From: Chitinophagaceae bacterium UBA2375
GTDB lineage: Bacteria; Bacteroidota; Bacteroidia; Chitinophagales; Chitinophagaceae
Reading direction: 5' to 3'
Length of the DNA stretch: 64,000 bases
Assembly (NCBI GenBank): GCA_002343985.1
Contig: DDTB01000010.1
Location: forward strand, 217,969-281,968
Position 1 is the first letter of the stretch. Every line of letters begins with the position of its first letter. Shown piece after piece: positions 43,228-52,500 of this stretch. A program made the position numbers and the translations under genes. The notes below the pieces were generated by a model. That model was not told the origin of the DNA, ran no database searches, and saw only the letters and a program-made list of their open reading frames with translations.

Positions 43228-44341
43228 GCATTTACACATAGTAACCCACGATGTACCCTGGCCCGCGGATTTCGGCGGCGTATATGATCTTTTTTATAAG
43301 ATAAAAACCCTGCATCAACTGGGCATCCGCATACACCTGCATTGCTTTACCGGTAAGAGGCATGAGCAACCTGAACTGAACTTGTATTGCGAAACGGTTC
43401 ATTATTACCCCAGGATGCGCAAGCGGAATTCCTTTTCACTTCGTTTACCCTATATCGTTAGGTCGAGAAGGGATGCCACATTGCTGAAAAACCTGGAGAA
43501 GGACAAATACCCCATTTTGCTGGATGGGATACACTGCACTTATTTTCTGCATACGAATCAACTGCCTGGCCGGAAAGTGTTTGTGCGTTTGCATAATGTG
43601 GAACACCTGTATTACCGCAAACTTTTCAAACTTGAGCCTGACCTGGTTAAAAAAGCGTATTTCATGCTGGAGAGCATCCTTTTGCGGAAATATGAAAAAG
43701 GGCTGGCCAAAAAAGCCGTTTTCCTTGCCGTCAGCGAAGACGATGCCCGTTACTACCGGGAACGCTTAGGGGCAAACGACGTCCGCTTCCTTCCCGTATT
43801 CCTTCCCTGGCAGTCTGCGCCGGAACAAAAAAGCCGCGGGTCTTATTGCCTGTATCATGGCAACCTCAGCATCAGCGAAAATGAAAAAGCCGCGGAGTGG
43901 CTCCTGAATGAAGTGTTTAATGATATCGACGTTCCCATTGTGATCGCGGGTAAAGACCCGTCCTTACCCTTGCAAACACTGGCACACAGCCAAAACCATT
44001 CCTGTATTGTAGTGAACCCTTCCGAAAGGGAAATGCAGGATATGATCCAGAAAGCCCAACTGCATGTGATCCCTTCGCTAAACCAAACCGGGGTTAAGCT
44101 CAAATTGCTGAATGCCCTGTACAATGGGAAACATTGCCTGACCAATAAAGCTGGTATAAGCGGAACGGGTTTACATGATGTATGTACACTAGTGGAAACG
44201 GCACATGATTACAAGCAGGCTATTCGAAATTTGTTTCTGCAGGATTATGGTAAAGCAGATCAGGCTGCCCGCGTGGAACAACTCCAAAAAGTTTATTGCA
44301 ACGAAGCCAATGGCCAAAAGCTTATATCATGGATATACTAG
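43220..44341 (+). CDS. Glycosyltransferase, GT4-like
   Basis: 373 residues from a TTG start that overlaps the previous stop (TTGGATAA). N-terminal HIVTHDVPWPADFGGVYDLFYKIKTLHQLGI and the C-terminal GT-B strings CLYHGNLSISENEKAAEWLL and LHVIPSLNQTGVKLKLLNALYNGKHCLT place it in the GT4 clan. It probably adds a second sugar after the preceding enzyme. The gene is convergent with ftsE; their 3-prime ends overlap by 20 bases. As with its neighbour, the glycan being made cannot be told. Confidence 0.9.
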   Translation: MDKHLHIVTHDVPWPADFGGVYDLFYKIKTLHQLGIRIHLHCFTGKRHEQPELNLYCETVHYYPRMRKRNSFSLRLPYIVRSRRDATLLKNLEKDKYPILLDGIHCTYFLHTNQLPGRKVFVRLHNVEHLYYRKLFKLEPDLVKKAYFMLESILLRKYEKGLAKKAVFLAVSEDDARYYRERLGANDVRFLPVFLPWQSAPEQKSRGSYCLYHGNLSISENEKAAEWLLNEVFNDIDVPIVIAGKDPSLPLQTLAHSQNHSCIVVNPSEREMQDMIQKAQLHVIPSLNQTGVKLKLLNALYNGKHCLTNKAGISGTGLHDVCTLVETAHDYKQAIRNLFLQDYGKADQAARVEQLQKVYCNEANGQKLISWIY

Positions 44342-45011
44342 CGTTATCCCAAACTTTTCCTGATTCCGTTTTGATGGTCCTTGCCGGAAATTTATTGATT
44401 ACAATATAATCATGCGTAGCCATCACAATGCTGGTATTGTAATCGCGGCTTATATGAAACAGGAGTTGCATGATTTCATCGCTGGTTTCCGGATCGAGGT
44501 TTCCGGTGGGCTCATCCGCGAGGATCAGTTTAGGTGAATTGAGCAATGCACGTGCGATATCCACCCTCTGTTGCTCCCCGCCACTGAGTTCAAAAGGCAT
44601 TTTAAATCCTTTGGTTTTCAATCCCACTTTATCCAATACATCTACAATCTTATCATTCATCAAGGCCTCGTCTTTCCAGCCGGTGGCTTTCAATACGAAC
44701 TTCAGGTTCTCGTTCACGTTCCTGTCTGTCAGCAATTGAAAGTCCTGGAAAACTACACCCAGGTTGCGGCGCAGGAAGGGCACTGTTTTCCATGTCAGTT
44801 CCCGGAGGTTATGGCCGGCAACGGTCCCTTCCCCTTCAGTGAGCGGGAGGTCGCCATAAAGTGTCTTCAGCAGGCTACTTTTTCCTGTACCCGTTTTACC
44901 TACCAGGTACACGAATTCCCCTTTATCAACAGTGATGTTTACGTCACTGAGGATCAGGTTCCCGCTTTGGTATATATTGACATGTTTTAATTCGATGATG
45001 GCTTGCGTCAT
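44322..45011 (-). CDS. ftsE: FtsE-like ABC ATP-binding protein
   Basis: 229 residues: Walker A GKTGTGKSS at 38-46, Q-loop in VFQDFQLL, signature LSGGEQQRVDIARALL near 142-157 and Walker B LILADEPTGNLDPETS. The YQSGNLILSDVNITVDKGEFVYLVG opening is the FtsE form. With FtsX it regulates peptidoglycan amidases at division. No ftsX is adjacent, so it could also be a related ATPase for another FtsX/MacB-like permease; the FtsE-type N-terminus makes FtsE the best call. Its own promoter is 45 bases upstream. Confidence 0.88.
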   Translation of the reverse strand: MTQAIIELKHVNIYQSGNLILSDVNITVDKGEFVYLVGKTGTGKSSLLKTLYGDLPLTEGEGTVAGHNLRELTWKTVPFLRRNLGVVFQDFQLLTDRNVNENLKFVLKATGWKDEALMNDKIVDVLDKVGLKTKGFKMPFELSGGEQQRVDIARALLNSPKLILADEPTGNLDPETSDEIMQLLFHISRDYNTSIVMATHDYIVINKFPARTIKTESGKVWDNASISMI

Positions 45012-45055
45012 GATGATAATCTGATTTTATAGCGTGCCCGGATTTGCCAGGTGCA

Positions 45056-45063
45056 CAAATTTA
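45056..45063 (-). promoter_or_regulatory. Putative -7 promoter element of ftsE
   Basis: TAAATTTG on the minus strand, a perfect TAnnTTTG match about 45 bases before the ATG. Confidence 0.5.
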
Positions 45064-45108
45064 CTGGTTTGATCTTAGCCTGAAAAGAAAATCGGGATGA
45101 ATGCCCGG

Positions 45109-46284
45109 TCAGGCATAAACCAGGTTCTGGCCTTCATGTTTGATGAGTAATTCTTTTTTGTCGTGCGCTTCTACCCTCCCGATAATCCTTGCATCAATGC
45201 CAAAACCTGATGCCGCGTGGATGAAGCGTTGGGCGGCCGCGGGCGGACAATATATCTCCATCCGGCAACCCATATTGAAAACTTCAAACATATCATGCAG
45301 GCTGCTTTGGCTGCTTTCACGGATCAACCGGAAAATTTCAGGGATGGGAAACAGGTTGTCTTTCACTACACGCATCGGCATGTGCAGGTATTTCAGGCAT
45401 TTGGTTTGTCCGCCACCGCTGCAATGTATTAATCCATGAATGTCTTCGAAATCTTCAGTCAGCAGTTTTTTGAGCAGCGGCGCATAAGTGCGTGTAGGGC
45501 TCAGGATCAGTTTTCCAATAGTCGATTCTCCGCCCCGGTCAAGCAAAACAGGATCCGTCAGCCTGTGTGAACCAATATAAACCACTTCATCCGGCAGGCC
45601 CGGGTCAAGGGATTCCGGGAAATTTGTTTGGTAAGCTTTCAGGAGCATATCGTGGCGGGCTGAGGTAAGTCCATTGCTGCCAATGCCACTATTATAAGCA
45701 GTTTCATAACTGGTTTGTCCGAAACTCGCCAATCCCACAATCAGATCACCGGGCACGATGCGTTCGTTGCTGACAATCCGGTTGGCCGGCCAGCGGCAAG
45801 CCATTGTGCCATTCACCGCAATGCTGCGCACTACATCGCCAACATCCGCGGTTTCACCGCCAAGGTATTGGATGTTGATGCCATGTGCCGCCATCTGATC
45901 AAAGAATTCCTGCGACCCGTGAATAATTTCCTGCAGCACTTCACCCGGGACCAGGCGCTTGTTCCTGTCGATAGTGGAATTAAACACAATTTGGTCATGA
46001 ATGCCCACACATAAGAGGTCATCGAGGTTCATCACAATGGCGTCCTGTGCGATGCCCCTCCACACGCTGATATCCCCGGTTTCCTTCCAATACATGTAAG
46101 CGAGGATGCTTTTTGTCCCCGCCCCATCGGCGTGCATGAGGTTAACCATCGAAGGGTCTGCGCCGAGCGTATCCGGGTAAATTTTACAAAAAGCGTGTGG
46201 GTACAAGCCCTTGCTGAGTTTTTCGGTTGCTGCATGTACTTCTTCTTTTTGCGCGGATACGCCTCTTTTGCTGTATAAACTCAT
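45109..46284 (-). CDS. purM: Phosphoribosylformylglycinamidine cyclo-ligase (AIR synthase)
   Basis: 391 residues, the longer form found in Bacteroidota. It converts FGAM to AIR in purine synthesis using ATP. The N-terminal glycine-rich segment MHADGAGTKSIL (50-61) and MNLDDLLCVG are the conserved PurM/SelD ATP-grasp-like motifs; later strings are GETADVGD, GLASFGQTSYETAYNSGIGSNGLT and HCSGGGQTKCL. It is divergent from ribF with two facing promoter elements in the 79-base gap. ftsE follows on the same strand but has its own promoter. Confidence 0.95.
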   Translation of the reverse strand: MSLYSKRGVSAQKEEVHAATEKLSKGLYPHAFCKIYPDTLGADPSMVNLMHADGAGTKSILAYMYWKETGDISVWRGIAQDAIVMNLDDLLCVGIHDQIVFNSTIDRNKRLVPGEVLQEIIHGSQEFFDQMAAHGINIQYLGGETADVGDVVRSIAVNGTMACRWPANRIVSNERIVPGDLIVGLASFGQTSYETAYNSGIGSNGLTSARHDMLLKAYQTNFPESLDPGLPDEVVYIGSHRLTDPVLLDRGGESTIGKLILSPTRTYAPLLKKLLTEDFEDIHGLIHCSGGGQTKCLKYLHMPMRVVKDNLFPIPEIFRLIRESSQSSLHDMFEVFNMGCRMEIYCPPAAAQRFIHAASGFGIDARIIGRVEAHDKKELLIKHEGQNLVYA

Positions 46285-46300
46285 GATGATGATTGTGCTG

Positions 46301-46308
46301 CAAAACTA
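46301..46308 (-). promoter_or_regulatory. Putative -7 promoter element of purM
   Basis: TAGTTTTG on the minus strand, a perfect TAnnTTTG match 16 bases before the purM ATG. Confidence 0.5.
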
Positions 46309-46345
46309 TAATCCCTCCGGCAAACCCTATTCAGATTTTATCAAT

Positions 46346-46353
46346 TAGTTTTG
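46346..46353 (+). promoter_or_regulatory. Putative -7 promoter element of ribF
   Basis: TAGTTTTG, the same octamer as in the facing purM promoter, 10 bases before the ribF ATG. Confidence 0.5.
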
Positions 46354-46363
46354 CACGAGTTTT

Positions 46364-47293
46364 ATGCCTGTTTACCAGACTTTTGATGCCATACCCCTCC
46401 TTCCCCGCGCCGTGGTCACCATCGGCACATTTGATGGCGTTCACCTCGGCCATCGAAAAGTGATCGCCCAGTTATTACAGGAAGCGGAAGCTATCGGAGG
46501 TACACCTGTATTGGTTACTTTTTATCCGCACCCCAAAAGGGTTGTCAGCCAGGAACGCAAACCGGTTTTCCTGCTCAACACCGCCCGCGAGAAATACAGC
46601 CTGCTGCATGAAGTTGGGATAGAACATATAGTTGAAGTACCCTTTAACAGGGCATTCTCATCGCAATCCGCCATGGGTTATATCAGGGATTTCCTGGTGG
46701 GCAAACTGCACGTACATACGATCATTATTGGATACGACCACCGCTTTGGGCACAACCGCGAAGGCGATTACCGCTTACTCGAATCGATGGCGCCTGAATA
46801 TGGATTTACCGTTCGGGAAATACCGGAACAGTTGCTGAAAGATGTGGTGGTGAGCAGCACCAGGATCAGGGAAGCTTTGCAGGAAGGCAAGCTGGAAAAT
46901 GCACATGCTTTATTAGGGTACAACTATTTTTTCAGCGGATTGGTGGTTGAAGGGAATAAACTGGGCAGGACGATTGGTTTCCCTACAGCAAACCTGCTGA
47001 TGGAGGACCCGGAAAAACTGGTACCCGCTACAGGCGTTTACGTAGTGGATGTATGGTCAGATAAATACGAGCAATCCTACCGGGGCATGATGAATATTGG
47101 TGTGCGGCCTACCGTGGATGGGACCAGGAAAATGATAGAAGTACACTTACTGGATTTTGATAAAGACCTGTATAATTCCAAACTCAGCATAACCCTACGG
47201 TCATGGATACGCGAAGAAAAAAAATTTGATGGATTGGAAGCGCTTAAACGGCAATTGGAGTCAGACAGGGAATTTGCCCGGCAATTAGCCTAA
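46364..47293 (+). CDS. ribF: Bifunctional riboflavin kinase / FAD synthetase
   Basis: 309 residues with the normal two-domain order. The N-terminal FMN adenylyltransferase domain has the nucleotidyltransferase motif GTFDGVHLGH at 21-30, GYDHRFGH at 123-130 and SSTRIREAL at 164-172. The C-terminal riboflavin kinase domain starts near 185 and has GRTIGFPTANL at 201-211 and MNIGVRPTVDG. It makes FMN and FAD from riboflavin and ATP. The 3-prime end overlaps holA on the opposite strand by 9 bases. Confidence 0.97.
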   Translation: MPVYQTFDAIPLLPRAVVTIGTFDGVHLGHRKVIAQLLQEAEAIGGTPVLVTFYPHPKRVVSQERKPVFLLNTAREKYSLLHEVGIEHIVEVPFNRAFSSQSAMGYIRDFLVGKLHVHTIIIGYDHRFGHNREGDYRLLESMAPEYGFTVREIPEQLLKDVVVSSTRIREALQEGKLENAHALLGYNYFFSGLVVEGNKLGRTIGFPTANLLMEDPEKLVPATGVYVVDVWSDKYEQSYRGMMNIGVRPTVDGTRKMIEVHLLDFDKDLYNSKLSITLRSWIREEKKFDGLEALKRQLESDREFARQLA

Positions 47294-48286
47294 TACCATT
47301 TTTACCATTAATTCTTTCATCAACGACGAACCTTCGGTGCCATATGAGTTGATACCGATGGATTTCAGGTTGTATTCATGCAGGAGCAACAGGCACTTGT
47401 TGACGCCTTCTGGCCCGTAATTTTTCATGTAGTAAGACCCGGTTTCAATGGCTGAAGGGTTATTTGAAAAATGTGCCCTTAATTTCATGGGTGTGTTGGC
47501 AGACACCTCAAATGCTGTGTAGACCCTGCTCAACTGGCTGTAAATCGCCGGTAACACGGCTTGTATCGGGCCGGCTTTGGGATTATGCTCGAAATATTGC
47601 ACGATGCGTAAGGCTTTTGATAAGTCTTTGCGGGCAATGGCGCCAGACAGTTCAAATGCGTTGTATTCCTTGCTGATGCCGATGTACCTTTCAATATCTT
47701 CTTCTGTTATCTGTTTACGCCCCCCCATATTGATGGTCAGTTTCTCCACTTCATTGGCGATCCGGCTGAGGTTGTTACCAATATGTTCTTCAAGAAGGGA
47801 AACTGATTTTTCGCTGATGCTGAGGCCCTGTGATTGCACATAATTTTTGATCCAACCACCCAGCCTGTCATCGTAAATCTTAGGCGATTCGAACAATTCG
47901 GCCCTGCTTTGCAGGTGTTTGAAAAACTTAGTGCGGCGGTCGTACTTCTTGCCTTTATACGATACAACCAAAACCGTTGTGGGCAAAGGGTTTTCGATAT
48001 AAGGCTCGAGTTTATCGATATCCTTCATATGCTGGGCCTCTTTCAGCAAAACCACCTGCCTGTCTGCAAACATGGGATAGCGCCGGCAAGTATTGGTTAA
48101 GGCGGCCCAGTCGGCATCCTTACCATAAAAAATTGTCAGGTTAAACGCGGCCTCCGATTCAGGGACAAGATTTTTCTCGGCGTATTCCATCAGTTGGTCT
48201 ATGTAAAAATCCTCCTCCCCTTCAAACCAGTAAATGGGTTTAAAGCTTCCTTTTTGCCAGCTTTGTATGATTTTTTCTACGCTCAA
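47285..48286 (-). CDS. holA: DNA polymerase III subunit delta
   Basis: 333 residues from a TTG start at 48284-48286; no in-frame ATG is nearby. The opening SVEKIIQSWQKGSFKPIYWFEGEEDFYIDQLMEYAE has the HolA signature (K-P-I-Y/V-L/W-x-G-x-E). Further conserved strings are DRQVVLLKEAQHM, TTVLVVSYKGKK and ANEVEKLTIN. Delta opens the beta clamp as part of the clamp loader. A hairpin with GGGCT/AGCCC arms sits just upstream of the TTG. The gene is convergent with ribF. Confidence 0.95.
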   Translation of the reverse strand: MSVEKIIQSWQKGSFKPIYWFEGEEDFYIDQLMEYAEKNLVPESEAAFNLTIFYGKDADWAALTNTCRRYPMFADRQVVLLKEAQHMKDIDKLEPYIENPLPTTVLVVSYKGKKYDRRTKFFKHLQSRAELFESPKIYDDRLGGWIKNYVQSQGLSISEKSVSLLEEHIGNNLSRIANEVEKLTINMGGRKQITEEDIERYIGISKEYNAFELSGAIARKDLSKALRIVQYFEHNPKAGPIQAVLPAIYSQLSRVYTAFEVSANTPMKLRAHFSNNPSAIETGSYYMKNYGPEGVNKCLLLLHEYNLKSIGINSYGTEGSSLMKELMVKMVLG

Positions 48287-48447
48287 ATGAGGGCTAATTC
48301 AGCCCGCAATCTAATAGAAATCATTGAATTGTCACCCTGGCAAAATCTGGCATAATTTTCGCTCTCTGTGGATATCCTTTCCCCCTGAAGAACCTTTTTA
48401 CCTCCTTAACCGCCGGATTTGTAATTTTATCATCAAAAGCACACCGT

Positions 48448-49446
48448 ATGGCATTTGAAAATTACCCCCGTGTGGAAGCCCCAAAAGAACCGGCATCGCG
48501 GAGCAACCAAAAACAATCCAACCTGCGAGGCATCCTGACCGGCATACTGGTTGTGGCCCTGATGGGTACCTGGGGATATATTATCTGGGACAAAAACAAT
48601 GTCAGGGAAACCATCCAGCAAAAAGAGAATATCATTGCCAGCACCAGTACCCAGCGCGATGAATTGCAAAAGGAGCTGGAAGATGCCACCATGCGCTATG
48701 ATTTATTAAAAACAGCGCATGCCAAAAAAGACAGCACCATCACCGCGAAAGACCGTGATATCGCTGAAAAAAGGGGCCGTATCCAGGCGCTGTTGTCAAA
48801 AGTGAACGCCAGTTCCGAAGAATTGAAAGAAGCCCGTATGTTGATTGCATCGATGAATTCCGACATTGAATCCTACAAAGCCCAGATTGAAATGTTGCAG
48901 GGGCAAAAAATTCAGCTGACTGAGGAAAAAGCGCAGGTAACCATGCAAAGGGATATCGCGCAACGCAAACTCGATTCCACGCAAAATATCGTAAAGCAGA
49001 AGGAAGATATCATCGATATCGGCTCTACCCTTCATGCCTCTAATTTCAGCATCATTGGCATTGATGTGCGTGGCAATGGCAAAGAGAAAGTAACCAGTAC
49101 CGCTAAAAAAGTGGATAAACTCCGCATTTCATTCGACCTTGATGAGAATATGATTACCCAATCCGGCACCAAGGAATTGTACATCATCATCACCGATCCT
49201 GATGGCAAAGTGGTGGCGCTGGATGAGCAGGGTTCTGGCCGTTTCACCACCAGGGATGGCGAAGAAAAGGTATTTACACAAAGACTCGAAGTAAACTATA
49301 TTCAAAATAAAAGGCAAACCGTAAGTTTCGACTGGAAGCAGGAAAGCAGGTTTACCACCGGTGATTACAAAATTGAAGTGTATAACAACGGATTCAAAGT
49401 TGGTGAATCATACCGACCGCTGAAAAAAGCCGGCCTTTTCGGATAG
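48448..49446 (+). CDS. Membrane-anchored coiled-coil protein of unknown function
   Basis: 332 residues. A short basic cytoplasmic tail (1-26) leads into one TM helix (about 27-46, LRGILTGILVVALMGTWGYI) and then a long coiled coil (about 50-195) with heptad-like runs such as QKENIIASTSTQRDELQKELED and SSEELKEARMLIAS. The C-terminal 130 residues form a beta-rich domain (SFDLDENMITQSGTKELYIIITDPDG, VSFDWKQESRFTTGDYKIEVYNNG). The topology suggests a periplasmic coiled coil with a globular head. I do not recognise a named family. It ends with a strong terminator. Confidence 0.8.
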   Translation: MAFENYPRVEAPKEPASRSNQKQSNLRGILTGILVVALMGTWGYIIWDKNNVRETIQQKENIIASTSTQRDELQKELEDATMRYDLLKTAHAKKDSTITAKDRDIAEKRGRIQALLSKVNASSEELKEARMLIASMNSDIESYKAQIEMLQGQKIQLTEEKAQVTMQRDIAQRKLDSTQNIVKQKEDIIDIGSTLHASNFSIIGIDVRGNGKEKVTSTAKKVDKLRISFDLDENMITQSGTKELYIIITDPDGKVVALDEQGSGRFTTRDGEEKVFTQRLEVNYIQNKRQTVSFDWKQESRFTTGDYKIEVYNNGFKVGESYRPLKKAGLFG

Positions 49447-49474
49447 CCATTTACGTTAGTGTATCAAAATATTG

Positions 49475-49504
49475 ACAGGCTGCATTTTGCGGCCTGTTTT
49501 TTTT
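49475..49504 (+). terminator. Rho-independent terminator of the coiled-coil gene
   Basis: A 10-bp stem (ACAGGCTGCA/TGCGGCCTGT, one G-T pair) with a 3-base loop is followed by eight T residues. The T run overlaps the stop codon of the convergent barrel gene. Confidence 0.85.
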
Positions 49505-52500
49505 AGAAAATGGCCCTTATGGAAGCCCGCCCTACATGCACGGTTCGTGCATCTCCGGGTTTACGCCCCTCATATTGCAAACTGATTTCAATATTTCCCG
49601 CGAGGCGCTTGGTATAATCAAGGTTCCATAAATAATTGCTTCCGGGCAAGAGGCCATCGAGCAGGATGAATCCCACCGTGGTATTGGCAGCGCCCTGATA
49701 TGCCCGGAATTGGATCTGGTTAAATGTAAATTTTGCCTGGATGCTGCTGTTGTTCAGGATATTGTATTTTACGTCGCCGGTCAATGCATGGTTGACCGAA
49801 CTCTCCATTGAATCAATACGGTTTTCTTTTTGCGTATAGCTGTAACCGATAGTGGCCCGCAGGTTAGCCTTATACACATAAGTCAGGTTTGGCTCAAAGC
49901 TCCGCTGCACCACTCGGTAGTTGCGATTGGTGAATTTGGATCCCGTGGTATTGAGCTCATTATTCACATGACGGAAGACCCAACCCGATACCAGGCTTTT
50001 GCCCAGGTTTACCCGCAAACGGCCCAAAAAGGTTTCCAATGCACGGCTTTCAAATCCATATGTCAACAACGATTTCGCGGAAGACCGGCTATGGGTAAAT
50101 TCGAGCCCCCATTTCGAACTGGTACGGTTGTAAAAATATGTATTGGAAAAAAAGGAACTCAGGGTTATTAAATTGGTATCGAGTAACTGTGATGAAAAGG
50201 GATTGAATAAAAATTTCCCGGACGCAATATTTTTTTTGCTGATTTGCAAAGCGGATGTGGTACTTGATTTTGAAAGGATTCTTTTGAACCCCCTGCTGCC
50301 CTGTTCCGGAACCAGGGCCTTGGGGTTCAGGTCGATGCTGTAATTGAATTGCAAATAATTGGATTTTACAAATTCACTGCCGGGCGTAAATACGCGTATA
50401 TATTTTTTCTGGTCAGGATAAAGGGCAATTTCAAATTCATTCAATTCTTCAATTCCGTTACCGTTATAATCAATCCAGAAATATTCTCCCTGGCCAATGG
50501 CGACAGGTACGTATGAGAATTCCCTTTTGGGTTCCTGCCCTGCACCCAATTCATACAGCATGGTACCTGTAAGCAACCCTTTCCATTCGTTCACGCTGTA
50601 TTCCGCCCTGCCCAGTATGCTTTTGTCGGCTTTTTCCCTGGTCAGGCTGGGGTCAATCACTTGTAGTTGACGGTACGTAACACTGAATTTGGCCTGGTGG
50701 TTTTCATTTTTCAGCAGTTCGGTGCTGACGCTGAAATTATGGCTGCGGTCTGCTTCTTTAAGGAATGTTTTTGATGGAAAGAGGTCATTCCTGCTATAAT
50801 AACTGATGCCCCATTTATTGGGTAACGCTTCATTGGATTTCACGTAGAGTTCAAAAATATTGAAGCCGAAACTGCCCGGCAGCAGCGTGTCTGCCAGTTT
50901 ATTATTCAGTTCATTGAATTCCCCCATGTACTTAGCGCCAACCTGTATCTTGTAAAATTTAGCCAATTCCTTTTTCAGGTCAATGGTTGGACGGATGAAA
51001 CGACCAGATCGCCCTGTAGCAGTAAAACTAACCCAACTCAATTGGTTAGACAGGTTCCAACCTTTGTACCGCATGCCATGATCCAGGAAATGTCGGACAC
51101 CGTTGTATCCATCATTTCGGTTGTAATTGGTTATTTCATAACGGAACCGGGTACCCGAAGAGTCGGATAATTTCACGGATGCATTGATAATTTTTTCCTC
51201 TGCGGGCGCCGCATCAAAAGGAAGGCTCCAGTCGCGCAGGAACTCCACATTCCGCAGGCGTTCCAGGGGCTTGAAACGGTCCTGTACATACTCAAAGCCA
51301 AGATTTGTTTGCCAGCGGATCATTCTTTTTCCCAGCCTGGCCGGCTGATCGTCCAGCTTCCAGTTGATTTTTCCCGCAAAGCCATTGTCATTGCCTTTAT
51401 CCTTATCAGAAAACAAATTGATATCATAGTGGCTCATGGCCAGTTCGGCTTTCAGGGATGACTTCGATGATACCTGGTATTCAAAGCCTGCAGCAAACAT
51501 TTGAAGTTGCTTTGGGGTAACCAGGAAGCTGACAGGTTCCCAATCGCCTGTGGGTTCGTTATTGGGCCCCGGGCTAACCCATTCAAATACTTTACCATTG
51601 GCCGCGTTCAATAATTGCCGGTAGTTACCTTTACCCGGTCCAACGTATGTGAAACTCAGGCTGTACAATTGATCAGCCGGGTTAGAAGATTGCACATATA
51701 TGGAATCGCGAAAACTTCCGTTATACAGGGTGTCGATTTTTTTGTACAGTATTTTTCCCTGTGAAAATGTATCCCTGACGGCATTGGGTATAAATGCCTG
51801 CTGGATGCTGTCTCCAAGTGCAGCCAATGCCAGTTTCTGGCTGGCATCCAGGGGTTGGTCGATGGTGGAATTTTTGGCATCGGTGTTAGAGTAAGCCGAT
51901 AATGTCAGCACCAGCTTATCGTTGAATTTGATATCATCTGTGAGGTATAATTGTGAGTTCAGGTAATTGCGGTCAGCATATTCAAATTCAACTTGCACCC
52001 TCCGGTCTTTATTCATCATCCGTTTAGGCGTGAACGTAATTTCAGCGGTGTTATAGTTGATCACATAATCCTGGTCTTCGCCCCTTTGTAATAATTCACC
52101 GTCAATGAATACCCGTTCGGTGCCGGCAAGGATGATGAAAAAGAATTCATTGTTGGCGCCCTGCAAACGATAAGGGCCCTGGTTCCCTTCAAGTGGGGTT
52201 AGGATATTACGCGCGAATTTACCCTTTGCCACTGCCCCGCTCACCAGCAAAGAATTATTGATTTTTTTTCCAATCCTAGAATCAGCGCTGAATGCCACAC
52301 CCTGTAACCTTTTATAAAAATTCAGGAAATAACTACGGCTTTGCCTCAGGTCGAGGTCGCCAAAACTGGCCTGCCATTTTCTTTTTTTCACTTGCAAGAA
52401 AATGCGGTCAAAGTCACGCAGGTCGCGGGTATTGCCCTCGGGCTGAATGGGCAGGTTATTATCCGTGATGGCAGCCAGCAGTTCCAGGCTGTCACCCAAA

